From assembly GCA_038496445.1 (NCBI GenBank), contig JALMLS010000416.1, positions 1-64,000 of the forward strand: a stretch of 64,000 nt of DNA, in the 5' to 3' direction. Made by a program: the position numbers and the translations under genes. The notes under the pieces were generated by a model. The model had not been told where the DNA came from and did not search any database. It saw only the letters and a program-made list of their open reading frames with translations. The first letter of the stretch is position 1. Each line of letters starts with the position of its first letter. Source of the DNA: Trichosphaerium sp. ATCC 40318. Taxonomy: Eukaryota > Discosea > Flabellinia > Trichosidae. Positions 23,395 to 35,010 of the stretch are shown here, in pieces.

Positions 23395-26300
23395 TCAGAA
23401 ATCGAATTCACTAACATCAACATCCTGTACTGGCGTGTTAATCATATTCTCCTCTTCTTTCGATATCTTAGGTGCAGGTGGTTCCTCAAGTCTCTGAACA
23501 AAAGGAACAGTCCCTTGAGAGAATTCACCTTCCTTAGCTTGATTAGCAGCCTTGTTTCTCCTGGCTCGCATTTCAGCCAAAACTTCCTGTAAAAAGAAGA
23601 AAAAGTTAGAACAAGAAAAAAAAAAAAAAATCACTAAAAGAAACGTGTATCACGTGATTCTAAAAAAAATAATTTGGTTCCCACATAAACCAATAAAATA
23701 GAATCAATATTGTGTATATTATGAATAGTATACAGGTGATGTAATTCCTGCAAAGAACCAAAAAAAAAAATAGCAAAGATTTAGGATCGTACTTCTTGTG
23801 ATTTTTTAGGTGCCATTTCTTCATCTTCATCATCATAGTCATACTTAGGACGTTTAGGAGCGCGATACGCCTCTTCATCATCATCATCATTAATGAAACC
23901 ATCGTCATCATTTCTTCTCCGTTTCGATTTTTTCTTGGTCCCCATTTGACTTTCCTTTAACAAACATAGTGTTTCAGCAACAAAAAAAAAAATATGACAA
24001 CTTTTTGTTTTTACCTTTGACCGTTTAGCAAGTAGTTCCAACCTTACTTCTTCACTCTTCTGTTCGAGCATACGTGCAAGTTTGTATGTGACACTACCCT
24101 TTTCTTCATTTTTCAATTGTTCTTCCAACTATGTAACGAAGGGTTAAGACAGGGAAACAAAGACAAAAAAAAAAGAAAGACATACAAGTTTAGCTTGTTT
24201 AGCCTCTTCAATGCGTTGAGCCTCCTCCAACTTAGCTTTATGTTGTTCTTTAGCCTTTTGTTCTCGCTCTTCTGCTGCATCAAGCTTTTCTTGAGCAATC
24301 TTCGCTTGAGACTTCGAAGAATAAGTAACAAAGCCATCCAAAGAAGGAAAAAAGTCTAACATACCGCACAGATTTTAACCAATCTACCACATTTATTTGT
24401 ACTAAAACTACGCCCAGAAGATATATTCTGGAGCCTTTTAAAGATCCTAAAACATGAAGATAAGACACAGAATCTATAACCTGAATAATCCAACAAAAAA
24501 AATCGTCTTCATACCTCTCAGATGATAATAAATTATCCAAAGCCTTACGCAATTGAGCAATCCTTGCACGTTCATTTTTAATAGTAACACTACCCATTCT
24601 CCTCAATGCACAAGCGAGGTTATACCATAAATTATTATTCTCTGGTGAATACCGGACAGCCTTTAGAAAGAAAAGATTAGCAAACATTTTGTCATTCAAA
24701 AAAAAAAACTTCACGTGTTGTCTACAACAGCCAAAACATTCATGAAAACGGCAAAATATGAGAAATAAAGTCAATAGCTACCTTTGAAAGTGTATCACTA
24801 GCTTCTTGGAATCTACCGGCATCATAATACGCGCGTGCAAGCCAATTCATGACTTTAACATTATCACTTCTAAAGAACTTTTCTTGTGCCATTTGATACT
24901 ATTTCAATCGCATCAATAAAACACTGTACAAAGAAAATAATCATTACAACATACGTATCTAATAGCAGACTCAAAGTTACGTTGTTTTAGATACACATGA
25001 GCCAAGTTTATCCAAGCTTGTCCAATCTTAGAACTAGCCTCTCTAACTTGCATAAAAACACTCTTTGCAACATCAAGACGACCAGCAAGTGCATGCATAA
25101 TACCAATACTTAAAAAAAAGTTAGCACTCGTTTAACAAGAGCTCAATAACTCACCCATTTGCAGCATAGATATTCTTTGGATCACGCTCTAAAGTCCTCA
25201 TATAATAGTCGTTTGCAAAGCGTCTAAAACAGACCTTTGTCAGCGGATCATATAGGCATAAACGGTAAGTTATCCAGTAGACAATATATACCTGTATTTC
25301 TTTGTTTTCTCTCTATCATTCATTTTAGCTTGACGATAAATGTTTGCAAGTGAAAGTTGAGCATAGAGATCTTGTCTATCATTCTTGATTATGCGCTCAA
25401 AGCTCTCCTGTGCTCCCTTCCAGTTATGTCTAAGCATATGTAGGTTTCCGACTATTGTCCATGTACCCTATTTTCAAAAAACTGATGTGAATACTCACAA
25501 GTGTTTGGAAGAGAAAGAGAAAAATATATTTAATAAAATGGTGCTTTACCTTGTGCTCTTTATCAACGACTAACGTTTCTAAAAGCCACTCAGAAGCTTC
25601 CAAGTATTCACCTTTGGATATAGCCATACATCCAAGCCTTACATAGCCTATACCGTCATTCAGAAAAACTCAAAAAAACCAAAAAAAAACAGTGGGATGG
25701 CGTACAATCAACATATCCAGGATGATCCTTCAAAATCCCTTTGTACAAAACCTCAGCTTTCTTGAAGTCATTATTATCTTCATAAAGCCGTGCAATATTA
25801 TAAGTTGTAGTGACGTTAATAGCAGCAAATTGGTTATCATCACCAGTAACCTAGCAAAGATAAGCTTTTTACCAAAGTTCCTATTTTATCTAAGAAATAC
25901 CTTATATGTCTCGTTATACGCTGCTAAAGCACCTTCCATATCTCCAAGTTGATGCTTTAGTACACCTACGTTGTTGTGTATAGCTGTAGGTATAGTCCTC
26001 TGTCTTTTGTTCATAATAGCACAGGCACGTTCATAAGCTATTACACAAAGTCAAAAAAAAATTTTAAAAAAACATGTTCAAACCTTTTAACGCTTTGTCA
26101 TGGTCATTGTGTTGTATAACCTGAGCCCATTCTATCCATGTCTCCTCATCATCAGGTCGCATCTCCCTAGCTTTTCGCAAGTACTTCTCAGCTTCACCAA
26201 CACGCCCAGATCTAGCACAAAGTATACCAAGTAACTATAACCAAGTAAGTTAAAGTTAAAAATCCTGATCTTCGCCAACTTGTACCTTGAGTGCCTCAAA

Positions 26301-28052
26301 GTTATCTGGAGATAATGTGAGTACTTTTTCAAGGTGTCCCACAGCTCTATCATGTTCACCATTTAGAACGAAAACCTGAGCAAGCCTGAAATGAGGTAGA
26401 GAGTAATCTGACCAATGTTTAATAGACTGAAGATAAAATTTTCTGGCATTGCTGATGTTTCCCTATTTTAGGAAAACAATTAATACTTTCTTCACTTTCG
26501 CTTATAAACTTCACTGTTCACGTACAGATTTGTGTGCAGCTCTACCAACATAAAAACAAGCTTCAGCTTGGATTTCTTTTACAATTGTGTTGTGGAAAGC
26601 CCTCAAAGCGAATTGCTTTACCTACAGAACAAGTAATTAATAACTCAGCGATAAAGATATTTAAGCTTACTTTCTCATCTTCTCCTCGATGAAAAAATAC
26701 ATTAGCGAGGTGATTAAGAACAACAGAGTTCTCTGGATCAACACCAAAAGCGTCTTTGAATAAAGAAACAGCAATGGCTGTATTATCAGTGGAATACTTT
26801 GTATCGTTCAAAGTCATGATAGCTTTAACAGCCTACGACATGACATAAGTAAAAGATGCTAAAAAGTTTAAGAGCATGTTCATGACAAGTGTACCAATGC
26901 TGAGGCGCAATTTGGATCAAGTTTTATAGCCCTATCGAAACCAAGCTTAGCTAATTCTGGTTTATTAAGTTTATAGTAACACAATCCCATGCCAAGCCTC
27001 ACATTTCCTTTAAGAAAAAAATGAGAAAATCAATCCAGAAATTACAATCATTTAACATTTACTAAAACTTTACCTGGTGCGTTAGGACATAGCTTTAGAA
27101 CCTAGATAATCCGTAAACAACAAGAAAAGAAATATAGCGAGCAGTTGTAAGTGATAAATATACCTTAGAATAAGTCTTTAGAGCTTGACGATACTTTGTT
27201 TGTTTAAATTCAATAGTTGCTTTTCCCAACAAAGCAGGGATGTACTCAGGTGTCTTCTCAAGTATAGTATTGAATTGATCAAACGCTTGGTCCAAATTAT
27301 CCTTAAATAGATTACATACGCCTAAAATATCATTAAGAGGTCAAACTAAAACAAATAACAAGAATGCAACAACAAAAACAACAAAAAGCACAACAAAAAA
27401 AAATGGCAAAATGTCAACAAGATTGTGACACTTGTTGTCCATGTTACAAATACCTTTTCCCACCCACGTAATCTCTTCATGGAAATTAATTTTATCTGCT
27501 TGATTGTACAATTGCGTTGCCTTTAGTATAAGTGTAAGCGGAGGGTGACGTTTTGAGGAAAATTCTTTTCAAAAAAAAGTTTAGTGCCTGTGTAAATAAC
27601 TCAGTTCTGTTTTTATCATCGCTCTCGTGTGCTGCTTCCCTTAGGTAATGGGCAGCCAACGCATTAAGCAAAGCAATACGTTCTGTTTTGTCGTTTGCGT
27701 AATGTTTGTTTATTTCTTCGTTTCACGTCAGTACGTAGCGTAGTATAGCGTTATGAAGCGTACTTTCTGATTTTTCTTTGGTAATTGATTGTATAGTTTG
27801 TTTAAACGCGCTAATCTTGCCAAGTTTATAGTACGCTACCTGCAGCCATTGGGTGTCAGTTAAATAACAATACGCCAAAAAAAGTGCGTTGCGCACCGCC
27901 GCTTGTAGCCAAACGTCTAAAGGCGCTAATTCATTCTTCAGAGCGACTATTAAATCATCTGGTGGGTCTGGAAGGTCGTCAAGCGGGATCTCAATGACCT
28001 CTGAAGAGTCGTTGATAGGTATAGTAAGTACACCCGTGTCCATTGCGGTCAT
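23395..28052 (-). CDS. CTR9: CTR9, TPR subunit of the Paf1 complex
   Basis: The product starts MTAMDTGVLTIPINDSSEVI and then EIPLDDLPDPPDDLIVALKN, the characteristic CTR9 N-terminus. Many exons encode tetratricopeptide helices, for example FDQFNTILEKTPEYIPALLG, IGQAWINLAHVYLKQRNFES and RYSPENNNLWYNLACALRRM. The C-terminal third is a long Lys/Glu-rich coiled-coil stretch (KLDAAEEREQKAKEQHKAKL), followed by basic and acidic low-complexity sequence and a tail ending DVSEFDF. CTR9 scaffolds the Paf1 complex on RNA polymerase II and supports elongation and histone modification. Domain order and total length fit the family. More than fifteen introns are present. It shares a 284-base divergent spacer with uS10. 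Confidence 0.9.
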
Positions 28053-28336
28053 TTTGCAATAATTCTACGTTGAAAAGTTATAACTTATTCGTCTGTCACC
28101 GGGAGTACAATCAAGAAGCTACAGCGGCCAAAACGGAGACAACGCGAAGGTGAAAAGGCAAGTCAGGGTTTTACAAGCACGTTATTTTCAAACGCCATTG
28201 TGAAGTTTTTTTGCCCACTTGACTTTTTGTATTTTTCGCTCGATTTTCTTCGGTTTTATTCCACATTACTGACATCGCCGGATCTCTATCTGCCCTTTTT
28301 TTTAGCGGACTATAAACATAAATACAAATAAAAACA
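28053..28336. promoter_or_regulatory. divergent promoter of CTR9 and uS10
   Basis: This 284-base spacer separates two ATGs in opposite directions. It holds pyrimidine-rich runs (CTTGACTTTTTG, CTGCCCTTTTTTTT near 28290) close to the ribosomal gene start. No classical TATA box is clear. Confidence 0.45.
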
Positions 28337-29088
28337 ATGGATCTCAAGAAAGGACAACAATATCAAGAAGGACCTGGTGAATCTGGTTTCCACCGTATCA
28401 GAATTACTCTTACATCAACCAACGTCACTAATTTGGAGAAAGGTACGCTATTAGCTCATCTCGCTCAAAAACACCTCAATCGGCTTAATTTGAGCGTAAA
28501 CTATGCAATATAGTCATTAAACAACCCGTAGTCTCAAACGATTTGATTCGTGGTGCCAAAGACCAACGTTTGAAGGTTCGTGGACCAGTCCGTCTCCCAA
28601 CCAAAGTTTTGCGCTTGACTACGCGTAAATCGCCATGTGGTGAAGGTACGATACTGTAATGATAATTTCACACTTGCGATACTGGAAACACACTTTCTTC
28701 GCTCCCTATGATCAAACTATAACAACGAAAGAGTCCCTCGCTTCTGTTTTTTTCAATTGATTGTACGAGAAAAAACAAACGCTCAATTCTTTGTACAGGT
28801 ACCAACACCTGGCACAGATTCCAAATGCGCATTCACAAGCGTATTATCGATTTACACAGCTCCTCCGATGTAGTGAGACAAATTGTACGTGTGACACGCA
28901 CCATTATTTTGTTCAATTCGCTTTTTCTCTTTCACGATAAACAAAAAAAGTTTACACGTCTTGGCGCCTTTGTAATTAATTCTAATATCACGTTTTAGAC
29001 TTCTATCAGCATTGAGCCTGGTGTACAAGTTGAGGTCACAATTGAAGACGACAAAGATTCTGTCCCAGAAGGAAAAGATGCCCAATAA
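28337..29088 (+). CDS. RPS20: 40S ribosomal protein uS10 (S20)
   Basis: Four exons give [20 protein letters not shown], then [75 protein letters not shown], and the end [20 protein letters not shown]. This is uS10 throughout, at the usual length of about 120 residues plus a short acidic tail (SVPEGKDAQ). It sits in the head of the small ribosomal subunit. Introns start GTACGC near 28442, GTACGA near 28647 and GTACGT near 28884, good examples of this genome's GTACG donor. Confidence 0.95.
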
Positions 29089-29533
29089 ACGATTGTAGTA
29101 TTTTGAAACAAAAACGAGAGAAAAGAAATTGTTGCATAGAACTCAAAAAAAAAAACCGAGCCTCGGTCTGTTATTAACTGGCCGATCATGTAAAAAAAAC
29201 AACGCAATCGCTTGTTTTTTACGCAAAATGCTTTTTTTTTGTTGAAATACAACATTTAGCCGCAAAAATGTGAAGTATCTTGTCATTTTCTCATTGTAAG
29301 GTAACGAGAGTGGCATGAAAGCCTTGCGAGACGTTTTTATGCTCATTGCGACAGTTCAAAATGGTCATGTTTGACTTTGTAAAACCGTGAAAGTTGTTGG
29401 GAAGAAAGTTAGAATTTTTCTTTGTAGGCTATTTTCTCTTTGAAGGAAGACGGCAATTCTAACCACGGGGAATTTCCTCGTGTATTTTTTTAAACAGTTT
29501 ATAAGTAAAAACAAGCAATAAACCATACAAAAC
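29089..29533. other. intergenic spacer between uS10 and eIF4B
   Basis: No coding sequence is supported. The stretch has A- and T-runs typical of spacers here and should hold the uS10 3' end and the eIF4B promoter. Confidence 0.5.
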
Positions 29534-32277
29534 ATGTCTGACAAAAAAGACGGTACGACCTTATTGTAATTCCACAACGTATCTGCTGATGGCATATCTT
29601 TCTTTTTTAACGCGCTGACGTTACGTAGAAGGCACAGGCACCAGATCGATGGTAAATATCCAAGAACTGGTTAGCAAACGTACGTGGTATTGTGTTTTAC
29701 GTCATATTTTGTTTGTTTGCCGTATTTTTCCAAACGTGTGAAAGCGTAAAGTACAGTAAAAAAAAAATTCGTTTTTGGTTGCCACGCTCTGTTACACCTG
29801 GGAAGTCTCACATATACACGCTAGGCTCCGCCAATTCTGATGCTCCAACCAGCTGGGCCGACCAAGAAGAAGATGTTGATCAACGTACGCTCAATAGCTG
29901 AGAAAGCCTATTCTACGCATAAACCAACCGTTTATACGAGTGATGGCTGTATTTGAAAATAATTATTGGTCTAACTGTCTTTAAGAGCCTCAACAAGCAA
30001 AGAAATCAGCATGGGGATCTGTACCAGAAGTAAAACCAGAAAGTACGTTATAGCTTTCTTGACAGCACAATACGTCTCTAAGTCATCTATAGAGATTGAA
30101 CTTGCACCTGTACAGTGGCCTGGAGAAAAAGACGCCAGGTAGGAACATTTACAAACGATTTATTCGTCAGTCTTTCACAAATTATTACAAAACACCATTT
30201 TTTATTTTCCTTCTCTTGTCCACTTTCATACAAACCAATAATGTCTTAGCAATGCCCCATCTGGTGACATTCGCCAACGCGGTGGAGACGGCACCTACAG
30301 CGCACCTCGTGGCGGTGATCGTGGCGGTTACGGAGGAGACCGTTATGGCGGTGATCGTGGCGGTTACGGTGGAGACCGTGGTGGTTACGGCGGTGATCGT
30401 GGCGGTGACCGTTATGGAGGAGACCGTGGCGGCTACGGCGATCGTGGTGGCGACCGTTATGGTGACCGTGGCGGATACGGTGGAGACCGTGGTGGCTACG
30501 GCGGTGATCGTGGTGGCGACCGTTATGGCGACCGTGGTGGATACGGTGGGGATCGCGGTGGCTACGGCGGTGACCGCGGTGGTGATCGCTATGGTGACCG
30601 TGGTGGTGACCGTGGAGGTTTTGGTGGAGACCGTGGTGGTTACGGTGGAGGGTATGATAATTACGACACATATAATGATCGCTATGCACAACCTCGACGA
30701 GGAGGCTATGGATATGGAAGGCATTGAACTCGAAAGTTCATTAAAATCAAACAAACCATAATTTTTTGAAAAAAAATCAATTCGCTGCCATTTTCTTCTT
30801 GATTTGTATATTTATTGTTTTTTTGTGAAATTCCTTTTTCTTTTATTCTCCTGTCATTGATTTTATATTTAGAAGAGATCCTATTGCTCGTGACCCACCT
30901 GTATTCCCTACAGAAGGTCCATGGAAGTGTTATGTTGGTAATGTATCATACGACGCACTTGAAAGTGATATAGATCAAATGTTTGGCGAATTAAATGTCA
31001 AAGAAGTACAATTGATCAAGTACCCGGACGGCCGCTCTCGTGGCTTTGCTTACATTGAATTCAACGATTTGGATTCTCTAAAGTCTGCTGTAAATGATTA
31101 TCATGGAAGGGTATGTGCCAAAAGCTCACATTTTTTAAGAGTGTCAAAAGACCATCTATCGAAAAACGTTTTTTTCTTTTTGACACTTAATTTTTTTTTT
31201 CGTTTGGACAACCTTTGTTTCAGTTATTCTCCTTCTCAGTGGTTTTCTTTTCTTGTCGTTGCTTGTGTATGTACTCACTGTATTTTATATAGAATCTACT
31301 CGATCGTGCTATAAAGGTCGATGTTGCTACAGCACAACGCCGTACATCCTCATACGGAGGATTTGGTGGAAGAAGCCGTTATGGAGACCGTGAAGGTGGT
31401 TCCGGATACGGTGGTTCTAGATATGGTGATAGAGGTGATAGAGAGGACAGATATGGTTCTCGCGATAGATACGCTTCTCGTTACGACACTGCTGGAGAAA
31501 GTGAAGGTGGATGGGTGCGAACTTGTTATTTTTTTTTTTGAATGAAAAGAAAATGATTTGCTTTGTTAACAAGTTTGACTTGTATTTACTTTTTCTTTAG
31601 CGTAGCAGACCAGCTCGTGCCACTGAAGACGAGCCTCCAAGAGAGAGACCAAAGCTTAACTTACAACCACGCACAAAAGCTGCACCAACTTCAACTGCAT
31701 CTAAACCAGCGTCATCACCAAGCAAGTCTTCTCCTTTTGGTAACGCCAAACCTGTCGATATTGCAGCAAAGCAAAGACAACGTGAAGAGGAAGCAATGAA
31801 GAGAGCAGAAGAGAGACTAAAGAAGCAAGCTGAAGCAAACGTAGAGAAACCTGCTGAGAAGAAAGAAGAAAAGAAGAGCATTTGGGGTAGCAACAAAAGC
31901 CGAGGATACGGAGACCGTGGAGACCGCGGAGACCGTGGAGATCGTAGAGATAACCGTGGATACGGTGATCGTGGCTATGGCGACCGTGGAGATCGTGGAG
32001 ATCGTGGTCAACGCAGTTACGGCCGTGGCGGATACGGTGGTGACCGTTCAAGAGGTGGTGATTCATGGAGACGTGGTACGTTTTTTTTGTTCGTTTTTTT
32101 TTTGGATTTTTGGTTGTCGAAGTCCTTTGTTTCTTACGTCGTTGCTTAGGTGATCGTGATGGTCCTCCACCTTCTAACAGAAGCACTTCAACAAAATCAA
32201 AAGCTCCAGCGAAGAAACAACCGGCAAAGAAATCATCAGCCAACACCAACAGCTTCGCAGTTTTAGCAAACCATTAA
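29534..32277 (+). CDS. EIF4B: eukaryotic translation initiation factor 4B (RRM and RGG-rich)
   Basis: The start is MSDKKDG, then short exons including [16 protein letters not shown] long Gly/Arg/Asp/Tyr repeat exon ([20 protein letters not shown] type) occupies about 30290-30655. The RRM follows (30890-31320), with [20 protein letters not shown] and [20 protein letters not shown] as RNP2/RNP1 strands. A second DRYGS-rich part comes next, then [14 protein letters not shown] and [20 protein letters not shown], the motif that marks eIF4B. The end has charged helices, another GDRGDRGDR stretch and a basic tail ending AVLANH. eIF4B stimulates the helicase eIF4A on mRNA leaders. The Gly-rich repeat before the RRM is unusual in placement. 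Confidence 0.9.
30290..30655 (+). repeat. coding GGDRGGYG repeat within eIF4B
   Basis: A tandem array of short units on the theme GGT-GAC-CGT-GGC-GGT-TAC-GGC runs for about 365 bases. It encodes G-D-R-G-G-Y-G and G-D-R-Y-G-D blocks. Long open frames on the other strand here are shadows of the repeat. Confidence 0.85.
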
Positions 32278-32688
32278 AAAGAAAAGAGGAAATTTTTATT
32301 TGTTTTTCCTTGTTAAATAAAAACTAAAGTTACTGTGTTAAATGTTGTTTGTTTGTTCGTATAATATATTGGTGCCCATAAGTGACAACAGTCAATGACT
32401 TATTGTAACCAACTGTAGTGTGAAGCGAATTTACAACGTACTTACGCTTTGGGATCATAGATAGTCTGTGCACAAACTATCTAATACGGATTTCTGTTGA
32501 TATCTAAGCGAACGCTACGTATGTACGTCACGTGATAGGTACAAAAAAAAGGGTAACAAATATTTAATGACTTCAAACATAGGTTCACCCCACTCACATG
32601 TGGAAGAATGCCACTTTTTTTTAATATTAATGTGCATTTTCTGTTATTTTACGAACTTTGCAAATAGCTGTGCGAAACCAAAGTACTA
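32278..32688. other. intergenic spacer, 3' side of eIF4B
   Basis: An AATAAA-like sequence near 32317 may serve eIF4B mRNA 3' end formation. A CACGTG lies near 32529. No gene is supported. Confidence 0.45.
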
Positions 32689-33032
32689 TTACGCTGTAGC
32701 TAAAGACGATGGAAGGGATAAAACCAGGTCTGTATCAGTGACAAATCTAACAAGGCGGGTTAACTGATGCAATCAAAACAGTCGAAAATGAATGGGGGAG
32801 TTCAGGTTGAAAAAAAGATGCAAACAAATACGTACTCAATCTGACTCTCATAGAAGTCGATTGATGTTGTAACAAAGTAAACAAATGCTTTTGAATAAGC
32901 CAAGAGGTGTTTTGTTGCTAATGATACTACTGTTTCAACAGTTTTGTTCTGTTCTATCTTTTTCTTATCGTAGTGATCTTCTTTGGTTATCAAGAATGAT
33001 GTGCTATTCAGAATACCTTCCATAGAGTTCAT
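32689..33032 (-). CDS. small two-exon protein, unknown
   Basis: An ATG at 33032 opens MNSMEGILNSTSFLITKEDH, then a Lys-rich helix and the aromatic stretch LLAYSKAFVYFVTTSIDFYE. A donor GTACGT near 32835 splices in frame to a TAG acceptor near 32751 and gives EFVTDTDLVLSLPSSLATA-stop. The predicted product is about 84 residues and I recognise no family. The canonical donor and in-frame join are the main support. Confidence 0.4.
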
Positions 33033-33357
33033 ATTAGTAAAATATTTATGAGTGGTGGTTGATTGGTGTTGTTAAATAAAATGGTAAGACATTTATTGAT
33101 TGATTAATAGTTTTCTTATGTTCAATCAATAATTGAAAACATACTTCAGAAATAGTCTGCCGTTCGCCTTGAGGTGGATTTCCTTTTTATAGTTAACCAA
33201 CGAGATCATTGATACTTTAAGTGGGGCCACAGTCGCTGATGATGTGCAACAGATCAAACGGATTAACTGAAACACTTACAACAGGAAATTATTTCACCCT
33301 TTGCTAGCGTTTAATGTACACATGTTATAATTCCACAAGTCAAAAGTTTATTACATT

Positions 33358-34371
33358 CTACATGCACAAATACTTCAGAAACAATGTTACTTTTGTCGCT
33401 GAATTCGAAGCCAGTAGGTAATCTAGTTTCTTTGCATTTACGTTTTTCAACCAAGCAAGTTTTAAACAATCTAGACAAGAAGGTCGTAGCTCAGGTTGAG
33501 GTGTCAACAACTTTTTGATAAACAATTGTTGGGGTATTCTCAGTTTAGCACCCAAAATCATTTCTTTTTCACCACGGCTTATTGCACTCATTTCTGTAAT
33601 ACTTCTTTGTTGTGGAGGATGTAATCTAGTTAGTAGGTTAAACGTCAACAAACCTACACCCCATATATCAAATTTTGTATCACGTGCACTTGTGAACGCT
33701 TCAGGCGCAGCGTACTAGATGTTGTTCAGAAAAGTATAAATACTGACTATTGGGTTACCTCAAATGTGCCATTTATATCACCTGGAGTAGCCAATTGTGC
33801 TTCTGATACTGTGAGAGACAGCCCAAAATCTGCAAGTTTAATGTATCCGTCATATCCAATGAGAATGTTCTCAGGTTTAATATCATGATGGATCATTCCA
33901 GTGTTGTGTAAGATTACAAGCCCTTGGAGGACTTGTACAATGATATTCTTTACTATGGGTATTGGTATATACCTTCGTCTTTCTATGAGCCGCATTATAT
34001 CACAACTACATCTCTCCAAGACGAAAATAGGAGAACCTTCAGTAAATGTAAAACTTTCAGAAAGTAACATACAAATTATTAGTCTTGGCTTTCTTTTTTT
34101 TTGACGTACCTTGGTGAAGGAAGCATGAATCTAATAAAATTATGTTCTTGTGTTGTAATTTTTGTAGTATTTGAAGTTCTCGAAGAACAAACTCTCGAGG
34201 ATGATCATGTTTAAACACTTTTAAAGCAACTTTTTTATTCTTTTTAAGGCATTTTGCACCTAATATTGTAGCACTACTTCCTTTACCAAGAGTTCGAGAG
34301 AGCTTGTAGTATGACAAATGGGCTTCGTTGTATGAGCTCTGAATGCTAAAATATTCTTCAAAGGCAGACAT
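33358..34371 (-). CDS. divergent serine/threonine protein kinase
   Basis: Exons give [20 protein letters not shown] (glycine loop G-K-G-S-S-A) and KKVALKVF (Lys). Then come [20 protein letters not shown] (catalytic loop with H-H-D in place of H-R-D), [10 protein letters not shown] (DFG) and a final GTFE-YAAPEAF block. The C-lobe is [20 protein letters not shown], ending with [20 protein letters not shown]. All key residues for phosphotransfer are present except the Arg before the catalytic Asp, which suggests activation-loop phosphorylation is not needed. I cannot assign a subfamily; the group is distant CAMK/other. About 300 residues with no extra domain. Confidence 0.8.
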
Positions 34372-35010
34372 GATGCAAAGTATAGTTGGAAACTTAGTTT
34401 TCCCAATTGTTGTCTACTACTATTTTAGTTCACTTAAACAATTATGCGACAGTAGAACGTCGCATCACGTCAGCACCATATAAGAACTCAATACACCTTA
34501 TATATACGCGCTGGCCACAGAGGAACACGGTATGAACAGAGGATGAGACTTGGGACAACAACTAATCCTACAACTTCGGGTTTTTTGGGGTTTGAAGACA
34601 AATAGTTTATTCTTTATATTTAGATTACACGATACTCTTATGGATAATACAACACTCTACGCCATTTGTCTTTGATGTATACCACTTTTGCTGGAAGCAT
34701 GACTTCATTGAATTGATTACTTACAGATGAAACGACACGTGACGTTTTATGATCTCAAATGTTATAATAGCCTGTGTAAACACATACCTATAACAGCAAC
34801 AAAAAGGGAGCCACGTCACTTTCCGTTTTGCCCTTTTCGCAATCAAGGAAAATGGTTACAACCATGTGAAAATATTACAGTTTGCATTGCGAACAAAGGT
34901 AGTTAAACTAATGACTAACAAAACATCTAATTACGGTTTATTTCTGACACTACAAAAGGGTTTTTTATACTGAAAGGCTATAAGGACTGCTGGATTATTA
35001 GCTTTCTTTT
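34372..35010. other. intergenic spacer
   Basis: No ORF with coding character on either strand. One CACGTG lies near 34737. Presumably it holds the kinase promoter and the protease 3' end. Confidence 0.5.

Noticed and set aside
30185-30754. Long Thr/Ile/Val-rich and His-rich minus-strand ORFs, and a Val/Ala-rich plus-strand ORF
   Set aside because: All are other-frame readings of the GDRGGYG coding repeat of eIF4B.
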